Shown here piece after piece: positions 1 through 6,778 of a stretch of 7,697 nucleotides of DNA. This stretch comes from 2-01-FULL-45-10 sp964450115. GTDB taxonomy: Bacteria; Omnitrophota; Gorgyraeia; 2-01-FULL-45-10. The stretch covers positions 1-7,697 of the forward strand of contig CAYVCD010000066.1 in NCBI GenBank assembly GCA_964450115.1. Reading direction: 5' to 3'. Position numbers and translations under genes: made by a program. Each line of letters opens with the position of its first letter. The stretch's first letter is position 1. The notes beneath the pieces are model-generated. The model was not told the DNA's origin. It ran no database searches and was given only the letters and a program-made list of their open reading frames with translations.

Positions 1-925
1 GGTCGAATACTTTTATGAAGGTCTTTCCTATTATCTTTCTCTTCTTCTCCGGATCGATCACACCTTTTAAGCCATGCAAGAACTCATTTGAAGCGTCAAC
101 GCACTTTAGATTTATCTTAAAATGTTTCTGAAAGAGCTCCCTTACGCGCTTCGCTTCCTGCTTACGTAACAGGCCGTTATCAACGAATATACATACGAGT
201 CTGTGTCCTATCGCCTTATTTATGAGGATCGCGGCTACGGAGGAGTCTACTCCTCCGGAGAGACCCAATACCACTTTACCCTTACCTACTGTCCTTCTTA
301 TTTCAGAAACAGTCTCTTTAACAAATGACTTCATCGACCAGTCGCTCTTGGCGCGGCAGATATCTTTAAGGAAGTTGCCGATTATATTCTGGCCGAATTT
401 CGTGTGAGCGACTTCGGGATGGAACTGGACGCCGTACAGTCTCTTTTCAAAGTTGGCGAATGCCGCTACAGGGGTATTCTTCGAGGAGGCTATGCGCTTG
501 AAGGATTTGGGCATCCTCTTCACTTTGTCACCGTGGCTCATCCAGGTGACACTCTCAGCCGGAACGCCTTTAAAGAGATGCTTGTGGTTTGAGACCGAGA
601 GATTCGCTCTTCCGTATTCTCTCGAGCGGGATCTGGCGACTTCGCCTCCGAGTATCTTTGTCATGAGCTGCATGCCGTAGCATATTCCTAGGACCGGTAT
701 ACCTAAAGAAAATATGCGCGCATCGCACGACGGGGCTCCGGGAGCGTAGACGCTAGCCGGACCGCCGGATAAGATTATGCCTTTAGTTTCATCTCTATCA
801 ATGGACCTTATATCTATCGTTGGAGGGACTATCTCGCAGAATACGTTCTGCTCGCGCACCTTTCTGGCTATCAGCTGGTTATATTGCGAGCCGAAGTCCA
901 GTATCAATATCTTTTCTTTTGGCAT
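1..925 (-). CDS. guaA: GMP synthase (glutamine-hydrolysing), 3' end cut off by window edge
   Basis: Converts XMP to GMP with ATP and glutamine, the last step of guanine nucleotide synthesis, in the cytosol. The first 308 residues are visible; the family is usually about 510-525 residues, so the C-terminal dimerisation/XMP-binding domain lies outside the window. The class I glutamine amidotransferase domain covers roughly residues 5-190. It keeps a full catalytic triad: Cys82 in GICYGMQ, and His169 and Glu171 in QFHPEV. The ATP pyrophosphatase domain follows with its P-loop SGGVDSS at 223-229, then FVDNGLLR (247-254) and DPEKKRKIIGK (291-301). The ATG start at 925 directly follows the purF TAG stop, and an AGGGGA ribosome site sits 6 nt upstream inside the purF end. 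The frame is open with no break to the window edge. The identification is secure from the motifs and their order. It is probably cotranscribed with purF and carAB. Confidence 0.97.
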   Translation of the reverse strand, partial: MPKEKILILDFGSQYNQLIARKVREQNVFCEIVPPTIDIRSIDRDETKGIILSGGPASVYAPGAPSCDARIFSLGIPVLGICYGMQLMTKILGGEVARSRSREYGRANLSVSNHKHLFKGVPAESVTWMSHGDKVKRMPKSFKRIASSKNTPVAAFANFEKRLYGVQFHPEVAHTKFGQNIIGNFLKDICRAKSDWSMKSFVKETVSEIRRTVGKGKVVLGLSGGVDSSVAAILINKAIGHRLVCIFVDNGLLRKQEAKRVRELFQKHFKINLKCVDASNEFLHGLKGVIDPEKKRKIIGKTFIKVFD

Positions 926-2332
926 CTACATTCCCCTACAGAGTTTGCGTTCAAGAGCTTTCTTAGAAGGAGCTTTGCATATCTTTGTGGGATAGTTCCC
1001 TGTGAAACATGCCGTGCAGAACTCTCCCCGATCGAGCATCATGGAGCTCAACATGCCATCCAGACTTAAGTACTTTAAGCTGTCTACGCCGATGAACTGG
1101 CGTATCTCTTCGATCGACTTGTTTGCCGCTATAAGTTCTTTTTTTGTCGGGAAATCGATCCCGTAAAAGCACGGCGATATCAGCGGCGGACAGCTTACGC
1201 GCATATGTATCTCGCTTACTCCGGCTTCTCTTAAGGCTCTTACGCGGCTGCGCGAAGTGGTACCGCGGACTATCGAGTCCTCGACGATTATTATCTTCTT
1301 GCCCTTCAACACGTCCCTTATCGGGTTCAATTTTACCCTGACCTTAAAATCTCTGATAAGCTGGCTTGGCTGAATGAAAGTCCTGCCTATATAGTGGTTT
1401 CTCACATATGCCATCTCTAGCGGTAACCCGGAGCCTTCGGCATAGCCCAAAGCGGCGTAATTACCAGAATCGGGTATTGGCATGACAAAATCCGCGCTTA
1501 CGGGATGTTCTTTCGCAAGCGCCCTGCCAAGGTTCTTTCTGGCCATATAGACGCTCTTTGTAAAGATGTTGCTGTCAGGCCTGGAAAAGTATATATATTC
1601 AAATATGCAGAATGCGTGCCTAGGGAGAAGATTTGTATTGGGCGCTTTAAGCGACGTGAGGCCGTTCTTATCTATGATGACTACTTCGCCGGGCTCGATA
1701 TCTCTTATATACGTTGCTCCTATCATATCAAAAGCACAAGTTTCGCTCGCGACGACATATGCCTGATCGATCTTGCCCAGGCACAGCGGCCTGAACCCGA
1801 AAGGGTCCCTCATGGCGTAGATGGCATCGTTTATCATAAGGACAAAAGAGTACGCGCCTTCAAGCTTTGAAAACATTGAAACTATCTTTTCTCTGTAGTT
1901 ATTCTTGTGATCCTTGACCAGATAGTGGACTATCAATTCCGAGTCCATCGTAGTCTGCAGTATCGATCCGGAGTCTTCGAGCTCGTTGCTTAACTCTACG
2001 GAGTTGGTGAGATTACCATTGTGGGCTACGGCTATAAATCCCTTCTTATGATTTATGAGAAGGGGCTGGACGTTCTTGGTAACGCTGGAGCCGGTCGTGG
2101 AGTACCTGACATGGCCTATTGCGACCGGGCCTTTGAGCTTCTTTAAGGTATCCTCATTGAATACGCTGCCGACAAGGCCCATCCCTTTATGCAGGTGCAC
2201 CTTCTTGTAATCATAACTCGCTATGCCGGCAGACTCTTCCCCTCTATGCTGAAGCGCATACAGGGCAAGATACGCGAGTCTCGACGCATCTTTGTGGCCG
2301 TGTATCCCTACTACTCCGCAATACTCCTTCAT
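926..2332 (-). CDS. purF: Amidophosphoribosyltransferase, Fe-S (Bacillus-type) PurF
   Basis: Catalyses the first committed step of purine synthesis: PRPP plus glutamine gives 5-phosphoribosylamine. The protein is 468 residues, normal for the family. The N-terminal Ntn-type glutaminase domain starts with a four-residue leader, MKEY, followed by the nucleophile Cys5 in CGVVGI; the leader should be removed to free the Cys amine. LQHRGEESAGI (27-37) and HNGNLTN (104-110) are family signatures. The C-terminal phosphoribosyltransferase domain carries the PRPP motif IIIVEDSIVRGTT (347-359). Four cysteines match the [4Fe-4S] ligands of the B. subtilis enzyme: Cys242 (FCIFEYIYFSRPDSN), Cys388 (PCFYGID), and Cys439 and Cys442 (CTAC). 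The start at 2332 is the only one that leaves Cys5 near the N terminus. No good Shine-Dalgarno lies at normal distance (the nearest AAGGA is about 16 nt away) and carB ends 3 nt upstream, so translational coupling is likely. Confidence 0.97.
   Translation of the reverse strand: MKEYCGVVGIHGHKDASRLAYLALYALQHRGEESAGIASYDYKKVHLHKGMGLVGSVFNEDTLKKLKGPVAIGHVRYSTTGSSVTKNVQPLLINHKKGFIAVAHNGNLTNSVELSNELEDSGSILQTTMDSELIVHYLVKDHKNNYREKIVSMFSKLEGAYSFVLMINDAIYAMRDPFGFRPLCLGKIDQAYVVASETCAFDMIGATYIRDIEPGEVVIIDKNGLTSLKAPNTNLLPRHAFCIFEYIYFSRPDSNIFTKSVYMARKNLGRALAKEHPVSADFVMPIPDSGNYAALGYAEGSGLPLEMAYVRNHYIGRTFIQPSQLIRDFKVRVKLNPIRDVLKGKKIIIVEDSIVRGTTSRSRVRALREAGVSEIHMRVSCPPLISPCFYGIDFPTKKELIAANKSIEEIRQFIGVDSLKYLSLDGMLSSMMLDRGEFCTACFTGNYPTKICKAPSKKALERKLCRGM
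932..937 (-). promoter_or_regulatory. Ribosome binding site of guaA, inside the end of purF
   Basis: AGGGGA within the final purF codons lies 6 nt before the guaA ATG at 925. It supports the start immediately after the purF TAG and suggests that guaA translation is coupled to purF. Confidence 0.7.
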
Positions 2333-2335
2333 AGA

Positions 2336-5300
2336 CTATTTTTTAATATCCTTATGGTATTCCTGCAAGCTCTTTACCGATATCTTTGGCTTCTTGATAA
2401 GGTTCTCTATTCCGTTTACAGACGCCTGTGCTCCGGATATCGTTGTTATAAGAGGGATATTGAAGAGGATCGCCAGGCTCCTTATCTTCATCTCGTCCTC
2501 TTTAGTCGCTTTTCCGGAAGGCGTATTTATGATGAGCGAGATCTTGCCGTCTTTTAAAAGGTCTATAGCATTCGGCCTTCCCTCGTGAAGCTTAGGCAGT
2601 ATCTGGACATCGATATCATTACTCTTCAGCGCCTCCGCCGTACCTGATGTTGCCACTATCTTGAAGCCGAGATCCGCGAGCTTCTTTGCCACGAATATTA
2701 TATTTCTCTTGTCCTGGTTCTTGACGCTTATGAATACAGTGCCCTTTATCGGCAGCTTCTGTCCCGCGGCTATCTGGCTCTTTGCGTAGGCGCTGCCGAA
2801 TGTTGCGTCAATTCCCATTACCTCGCCGGTAGATTTCATTTCGGGGCCCAGTATAGCGTCCACTCCCGGGAACCTTATGAACGGGAAGACCGATTCTTTA
2901 ACGGTGACAAAATTTATAGACTTCTCTTTGGTGAAGCCTAGTTCTTTTAATGTCTTGCCGAGCATTATCTTTGTGGCGAGATTTGCCAGCGGTACGCCGA
3001 TAGCTTTGCTCACGAACGGGACGGTCCTCGATGCTCTGGGATTTACCTCGAGGATATAGACTATGTTGTTCTTTACGGCATACTGGATGTTCATCAGGCC
3101 TTTAACTTTAAGCTCTTTAGCCATCGCGTAAGTATTCTTCTTGATAACCTCTATTATGTCTTTGCCGAGAGTGTGCGCTGGCAGCACCATGGCGCTGTCT
3201 CCCGAATGTATGCCGGCCTCTTCGATATGTTCTAATATCCCGCCTATGACGCATGTCTCGCCGTCCGCTATGGCGTCGACGTCAACCTCTATGGCGTCCT
3301 CGAGAAACTTATCCACAAGGATCGGTCTTTCAGGAGACGCCTCCACAGCTCTCTCCATATAGTCAGAAAGGCTCTTCTCATCATATACTATCTCCATCGC
3401 CCTGCCGCCGAGAACGAATGACGGCCTTACGACGACCGGATAGCCTATCCTTTCGGCTACGGCTTTTGCCTCTTCAAACGAAGTGGCCGTCCCGTTATCC
3501 GGTTGGATCAATTTTAATTTTTTCAGCATCTGCTGGAAGCGCTTTCTGTCTTCGGCTATATCGATTGAATCGGGACTTGTCCCCAATATATTTAATCCCG
3601 CTTTAAAGAGCGGCCCGGATATATTGAGCGGCGTCTGGCCTCCGAACTGTACTATGGCGCCTATGGGTTTTTCGATATCCACGATATTGAGGACATCTTC
3701 CACTGTGAGCGGCTCAAAATAGAGTTTATCGGAAGTATCATAGTCGGTCGATACCGTCTCGGGGTTACAGTTGATCATGATGCTCTCATAACCCTCTTCT
3801 CTTAAAGCGTATGACGCATGGCAACAGCAGTAGTCGAACTCTATTCCCTGTCCGATCCTGTTCGGCCCGCCGCCCAGTATAAGGACCTTCTTCTTGTCGG
3901 AGGGCGTCGACTCATTCTTTGTTTCGTAAGTCGAATAATAGTACGGCCTCTTGGCTTTGAACTCACCGCCGCACGTATCGACCAGTTTATAAGCCGGCTT
4001 TATCTTCTCTTTAGATCTCATCTGTCTCACTTTATTCTCCGTTGAGTTTACGAGGAAGGCTATTTGAGTATCCGAAAATCCGAACTTCTTTGCCTTTAAA
4101 AGAAGCTCTTCCGGCATTGTTATATCCGCGTCTTTATCTTTATTCCTGAACTTTTTCAGCTCCTCTTCGACCTCGACCAGCTCTCTGAGATTGTCTATGA
4201 ACCATCTGTCTATCTTGGATAGGTCGTATATCTCTTCGTTGGAAAGTCCCATCTTCAGGCCGTATCTTATGTAGAATAGCCTGTCGTCATTGGGTATCCT
4301 TATCTTCTCTTTGATATTTTCTATAAGATCCTGAGAAGGGTTTTTGAGCATATCATCGGTTACCTTGTCGCGTCCGTCCGAACCGAAACCGAAGCGCTTG
4401 GACTCCGTGGATCTGATGCCCTTTTGCAGCGTCTCCTTGAAAGTCCTTCCTATGGACATAGCCTCTCCGACGGCCTTCATCGACGTATTCAACACGCGCG
4501 AAGTGCCGGGGAACTTTTCAAAGGCGAATCTGCATATCTTGAAGACACAGTAATCTACCGTCGGCTCAAAGAATGCGGTCGTCTTGCCAGTTATCTCATT
4601 CAGCACTTCAGGAAGCGTAAGTCCAACTGCAAGCTTCGTCGCCACCCTGGCTATAGGAAATCCGGTCGCCTTGGAGGCGAGCGCCGAACTTCTTGATAGT
4701 CTCGGATTGACTTCTATTATGACGATCTCGCCGTTAACCGGATTCTGGCCGAATTGAATATTAGCCCCGCCGCCGGTTATTCCGATCTTACGTATTATCT
4801 TCTTTGAAAGGTTTACAAATTGTGTGTACTCTTCCGCGGTGAGCGTCTGGGATGGCGCTACCACAATGCTGTCGCCCGTATGAACGCCCATTGGGTCTAC
4901 GTTCTCCATGGATGTGATCATTATGACATTATCCACACAATCTCTCATCACTTCGAATTCTATCTCTTTCCACCCCAGGACGGACTGTTCGACAAGTATC
5001 TGATGTACAGGGCTCATATCGAGGCCCTTGGCAAGAGAGGTTTCAAGCTCTTCCTTATTATACGCTATCGCTCCGCCGGACCCACCCATGGTATACGCAG
5101 GCCTTAATATCAGAGGGAAACCGATACCTAAGCCTATCTTCATCCCCTCTTCGACGTTTCTGGCTATGCCGCTTTTAGGAGTGCCTATGCCGATCTCGTG
5201 CATCGCCTTTTTAAATAGCTCCCTGTCCTCAGCGCGCGAAATGGCGCTTACGTCGGCGCCTATAGATTCCACGCCGTACTTCTTCAGTATTCCTTCTTTC

Positions 5301-5608
5301 ATAAGGAAGTATGCTAAATTTAATCCTGTCTGGCCGCCGAGAGTAGGCAATATCGCGTCCGGCCTCTCCTTCTTTATTATCTCGGTCACGGCTTCGATAG
5401 TCAGCGGCTCTATGTAGGTGACATCGGCCATGTTGGGATCTGTCATGATCGTAGCCGGATTTGAATTTACGAGGATCGTGTAGTAGCCCTCTTCTCTCAG
5501 GGCTTTACATGCCTGTGAGCCGGAATAGTCGAACTCGCAAGCCTGTCCGATCACTATCGGTCCGGAGCCTATCATCAGTATCTTGTGTATATCCTTACGC
5601 TTTGGCAT
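2336..5608 (-). CDS. carB: Carbamoyl phosphate synthase large subunit
   Basis: Makes carbamoyl phosphate from bicarbonate, ammonia and two ATP, for pyrimidine and arginine synthesis. At 1090 residues it is close to the E. coli length (1073). Two homologous ATP-grasp halves are complete. In the first, R129, R169, E215, H243, E299, N301 and R303 (EVNPR, 299-303) align with the E. coli catalytic/ATP-binding residues without a shift. In the second, GLMNIQYAVKNN (837-848) and EVNPR (854-858) are intact. An oligomerisation region lies between them, and an MGS-like allosteric domain follows (from about 955, with KLHEGRP at 1006-1012 and INTPSGK at 1027-1033). The ATG at 5608 is preferred because GAGGTGG ends 3 nt before it and MPKRKDIHKI matches the usual N terminus; a TTG nine codons upstream does not. 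It overlaps carA by 14 nt. An oddity is Cys359 (FKICRF), where most relatives have Pro. The large subunit itself shows no sign of decay. Confidence 0.97.
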   Translation of the reverse strand: MPKRKDIHKILMIGSGPIVIGQACEFDYSGSQACKALREEGYYTILVNSNPATIMTDPNMADVTYIEPLTIEAVTEIIKKERPDAILPTLGGQTGLNLAYFLMKEGILKKYGVESIGADVSAISRAEDRELFKKAMHEIGIGTPKSGIARNVEEGMKIGLGIGFPLILRPAYTMGGSGGAIAYNKEELETSLAKGLDMSPVHQILVEQSVLGWKEIEFEVMRDCVDNVIMITSMENVDPMGVHTGDSIVVAPSQTLTAEEYTQFVNLSKKIIRKIGITGGGANIQFGQNPVNGEIVIIEVNPRLSRSSALASKATGFPIARVATKLAVGLTLPEVLNEITGKTTAFFEPTVDYCVFKICRFAFEKFPGTSRVLNTSMKAVGEAMSIGRTFKETLQKGIRSTESKRFGFGSDGRDKVTDDMLKNPSQDLIENIKEKIRIPNDDRLFYIRYGLKMGLSNEEIYDLSKIDRWFIDNLRELVEVEEELKKFRNKDKDADITMPEELLLKAKKFGFSDTQIAFLVNSTENKVRQMRSKEKIKPAYKLVDTCGGEFKAKRPYYYSTYETKNESTPSDKKKVLILGGGPNRIGQGIEFDYCCCHASYALREEGYESIMINCNPETVSTDYDTSDKLYFEPLTVEDVLNIVDIEKPIGAIVQFGGQTPLNISGPLFKAGLNILGTSPDSIDIAEDRKRFQQMLKKLKLIQPDNGTATSFEEAKAVAERIGYPVVVRPSFVLGGRAMEIVYDEKSLSDYMERAVEASPERPILVDKFLEDAIEVDVDAIADGETCVIGGILEHIEEAGIHSGDSAMVLPAHTLGKDIIEVIKKNTYAMAKELKVKGLMNIQYAVKNNIVYILEVNPRASRTVPFVSKAIGVPLANLATKIMLGKTLKELGFTKEKSINFVTVKESVFPFIRFPGVDAILGPEMKSTGEVMGIDATFGSAYAKSQIAAGQKLPIKGTVFISVKNQDKRNIIFVAKKLADLGFKIVATSGTAEALKSNDIDVQILPKLHEGRPNAIDLLKDGKISLIINTPSGKATKEDEMKIRSLAILFNIPLITTISGAQASVNGIENLIKKPKISVKSLQEYHKDIKK

Positions 5609-6725
5609 ATTCCACCTCGCTCGAAGATCTTGCAATATTCTTTATTTTTGAAGGTTTGCCGGCGATCTTCAGGAACCTTATGAAAGCGCCATTGACCTCA
5701 TTGAATCCGGGGCTTACGGGATTGTATTGAACGGATATGAATTTCAATTGCTTACTCTCCATCTCCTCTATTGAATTGTCGTTCACATTGCGCATCGTTA
5801 TTTCCACATTCTTTCTTGATCTGATGGAGTTCTCATCGATCACGTATGAGTGATTCTGCACCGAGATCTCTCCTTTGAAGCTATCAGGAGGCTTTATGGG
5901 ATAGTTAGAACCGTGGTGGCCGATCTTCATCCGGTCAAGCTTCCCTCCGAGCGCCAAGCCTATGATCTCATGGCCGGCAGCTATACCCATCATCGGGATC
6001 TTTCCGAGCAGATCTTTTACTGTAGCGGTTATCTCTGGGATCACCGAGTCATTTTCCGGGCCATTTGATACTATGAGTCCGTCCGGCTTCAGCGCCAGGA
6101 TATCCCTTGCTTTGATATTGTAAGGCAGGAGCGTTATGTTACAGCCGAGAGTCGCGAGTTGTTTTATAAAGCTATTTTTCATTCCGAGGTCCAACACGGC
6201 TATATTCGCTCCGGACGGGCTACCTTTTATCTCAGTAGCTTTTTTTACGGAGATATCTTTTATGGCTTCGAGGGGGAGTTTCTTGTGGTTTTTAAGTCTC
6301 TTTAGCAGGTCATCTTTTGTTGAATCCTTTGTGGAAATTATACCGAGCATCTCGCCCTTATCTCTTATCGTTATGGCAAGAGTCCTCGTGTCTATTTCGC
6401 TTATAGTTATCACATCTTCTTTCTTTAAGAAGCCTTCAAGCGGCCCCTCGGCTTGCCAGTTTGAGTATATACGGGAAGATTCCTTTATGATGAGGCCGGA
6501 TATCCAGCACTTCCTGGATTCGTTGAACTTTTTGGCTACCCCGTAGTTGCCTATCAAAGGATATGTAAGCACGAGTATCTTGCCGGCATTAGTCGGGTCG
6601 GTCGTCATCTCCTGGTACCCCACAACGGCCGTGTTTATCACTACCTCTCCCATTATCTCTCCTTCTGCCCCTATCGATATCCCTTCAAAAACGCTGCCAT
6701 CTTCCAGTACCAGTTTTGCTTTCAT
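5595..6725 (-). CDS. carA: Carbamoyl phosphate synthase small subunit with an inactivated glutaminase site
   Basis: By family this subunit hydrolyses glutamine and passes ammonia to CarB. The protein is 376 residues, normal length. The N-terminal CPSase domain (about 1-130) is well kept: LVLEDGSVFEG (5-15), GYQEMTTDP (36-44), LTYPLIGNYG (53-62), DTRTL (112-116). The class I amidotransferase domain (about 172-355) keeps its scaffold (LGMKN 180-184, GLALGGK 256-262, QNH 290-292, SPG 338-340) but not its active site. The usual GICLGHQ reads GIAAGHE (nucleophile Cys to A249, glutamine-contact Gln to E253). The usual QYHPEASPG reads QYNPVSPG (His to N335, Glu to V337, one residue deleted). SNGPGDP reads SNGPEND (220-226), and QNHGF reads QNHSY (290-294). 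Codons at 5979-5981, 5721-5723 and 5715-5717 were checked on the DNA. Glutaminase activity is therefore inferred to be absent; CPS I of urea-cycle animals is a known case of a Cys-less subunit. Start ATG 6725 has AGGAG 6 nt upstream. Confidence 0.95.
   Translation of the reverse strand: MKAKLVLEDGSVFEGISIGAEGEIMGEVVINTAVVGYQEMTTDPTNAGKILVLTYPLIGNYGVAKKFNESRKCWISGLIIKESSRIYSNWQAEGPLEGFLKKEDVITISEIDTRTLAITIRDKGEMLGIISTKDSTKDDLLKRLKNHKKLPLEAIKDISVKKATEIKGSPSGANIAVLDLGMKNSFIKQLATLGCNITLLPYNIKARDILALKPDGLIVSNGPENDSVIPEITATVKDLLGKIPMMGIAAGHEIIGLALGGKLDRMKIGHHGSNYPIKPPDSFKGEISVQNHSYVIDENSIRSRKNVEITMRNVNDNSIEEMESKQLKFISVQYNPVSPGFNEVNGAFIRFLKIAGKPSKIKNIARSSSEVEYAKA
5612..5618 (-). promoter_or_regulatory. 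Ribosome binding site of carB, inside the end of carA
   Basis: GAGGTGG lies within the last codons of carA; its GAGG core is 6 nt before ATG 5608. It decides the carB start in favour of MPKRKD and against the TTG at 5635. Because it sits in translated carA, carB translation is probably coupled to carA. Confidence 0.75.
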
Positions 6726-6731
6726 GCGGTT

Positions 6732-6736
6732 CTCCT
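6732..6736 (-). promoter_or_regulatory. Ribosome binding site of carA
   Basis: AGGAG lies 6 nt before the carA ATG at 6725, an optimal Shine-Dalgarno. It supports this start, which also matches the usual CarA N terminus. Confidence 0.8.
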
Positions 6737-6749
6737 ATATGAAAAACAA

Positions 6750-6778
6750 GTTTTAACACGCTTAACGCCATATGTCAA
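6750..6778 (-). promoter_or_regulatory. Candidate sigma-70 promoter for carA-carB-purF-guaA
   Basis: On the minus strand a perfect TTGACA -35 box (6778-6773) is followed by a 17-nt spacer and TAAAAC (6755-6750, four of six matches to TATAAT). Transcription would start near 6742-6743, giving a leader of roughly 17 nt before the carA ATG. The -35 box overlaps the TGA stop of the DUF1846 gene. Such a short leader leaves no room for an attenuator or riboswitch. The sequence and spacing are seen; promoter activity is inferred. Confidence 0.55.

Noticed and set aside
963..1172. 69-codon minus-strand frame inside purF
   Set aside because: It is an alternative frame of the purF 3' region; its residues are frame-shifted versions of conserved PurF sequence.
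1280..1288. PurF PRPP motif reads VEDSIVRGTT rather than VDDSIVRGTT, a possible active-site defect
   Set aside because: Glu-Asp at this position is common in type I phosphoribosyltransferases and the rest of the motif is perfect, so function is expected.
1505..1870. 121-codon plus-strand open frame opposite purF, and similar ones opposite carB, carA and the DUF1846 gene (e.g. 3253-3606, 5028-5417, 6136-6546)
   Set aside because: They run antisense to clearly functional genes, have no recognisable domains and no plausible ribosome sites or operon context. They are shadow frames.
5609..5635. Nine-codon N-terminal extension of carB from a TTG at 5635
   Set aside because: The residues MQDLRARWN are not in the family, lie wholly inside carA and lack a ribosome site. 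ATG 5608 has GAGGTGG in front and the usual MPKRKD N terminus.
6751..6766. GTTAA direct repeats in the carA upstream region as a possible operator
   Set aside because: Two 5-nt AT-rich repeats in such a short gap are easily due to chance, and no known operator is matched.
6726..6774. Terminator or riboswitch between the DUF1846 gene and carA
   Set aside because: No GC-rich hairpin with a T-tract is visible, and 49 nt including promoter and ribosome site is too short for a known riboswitch.
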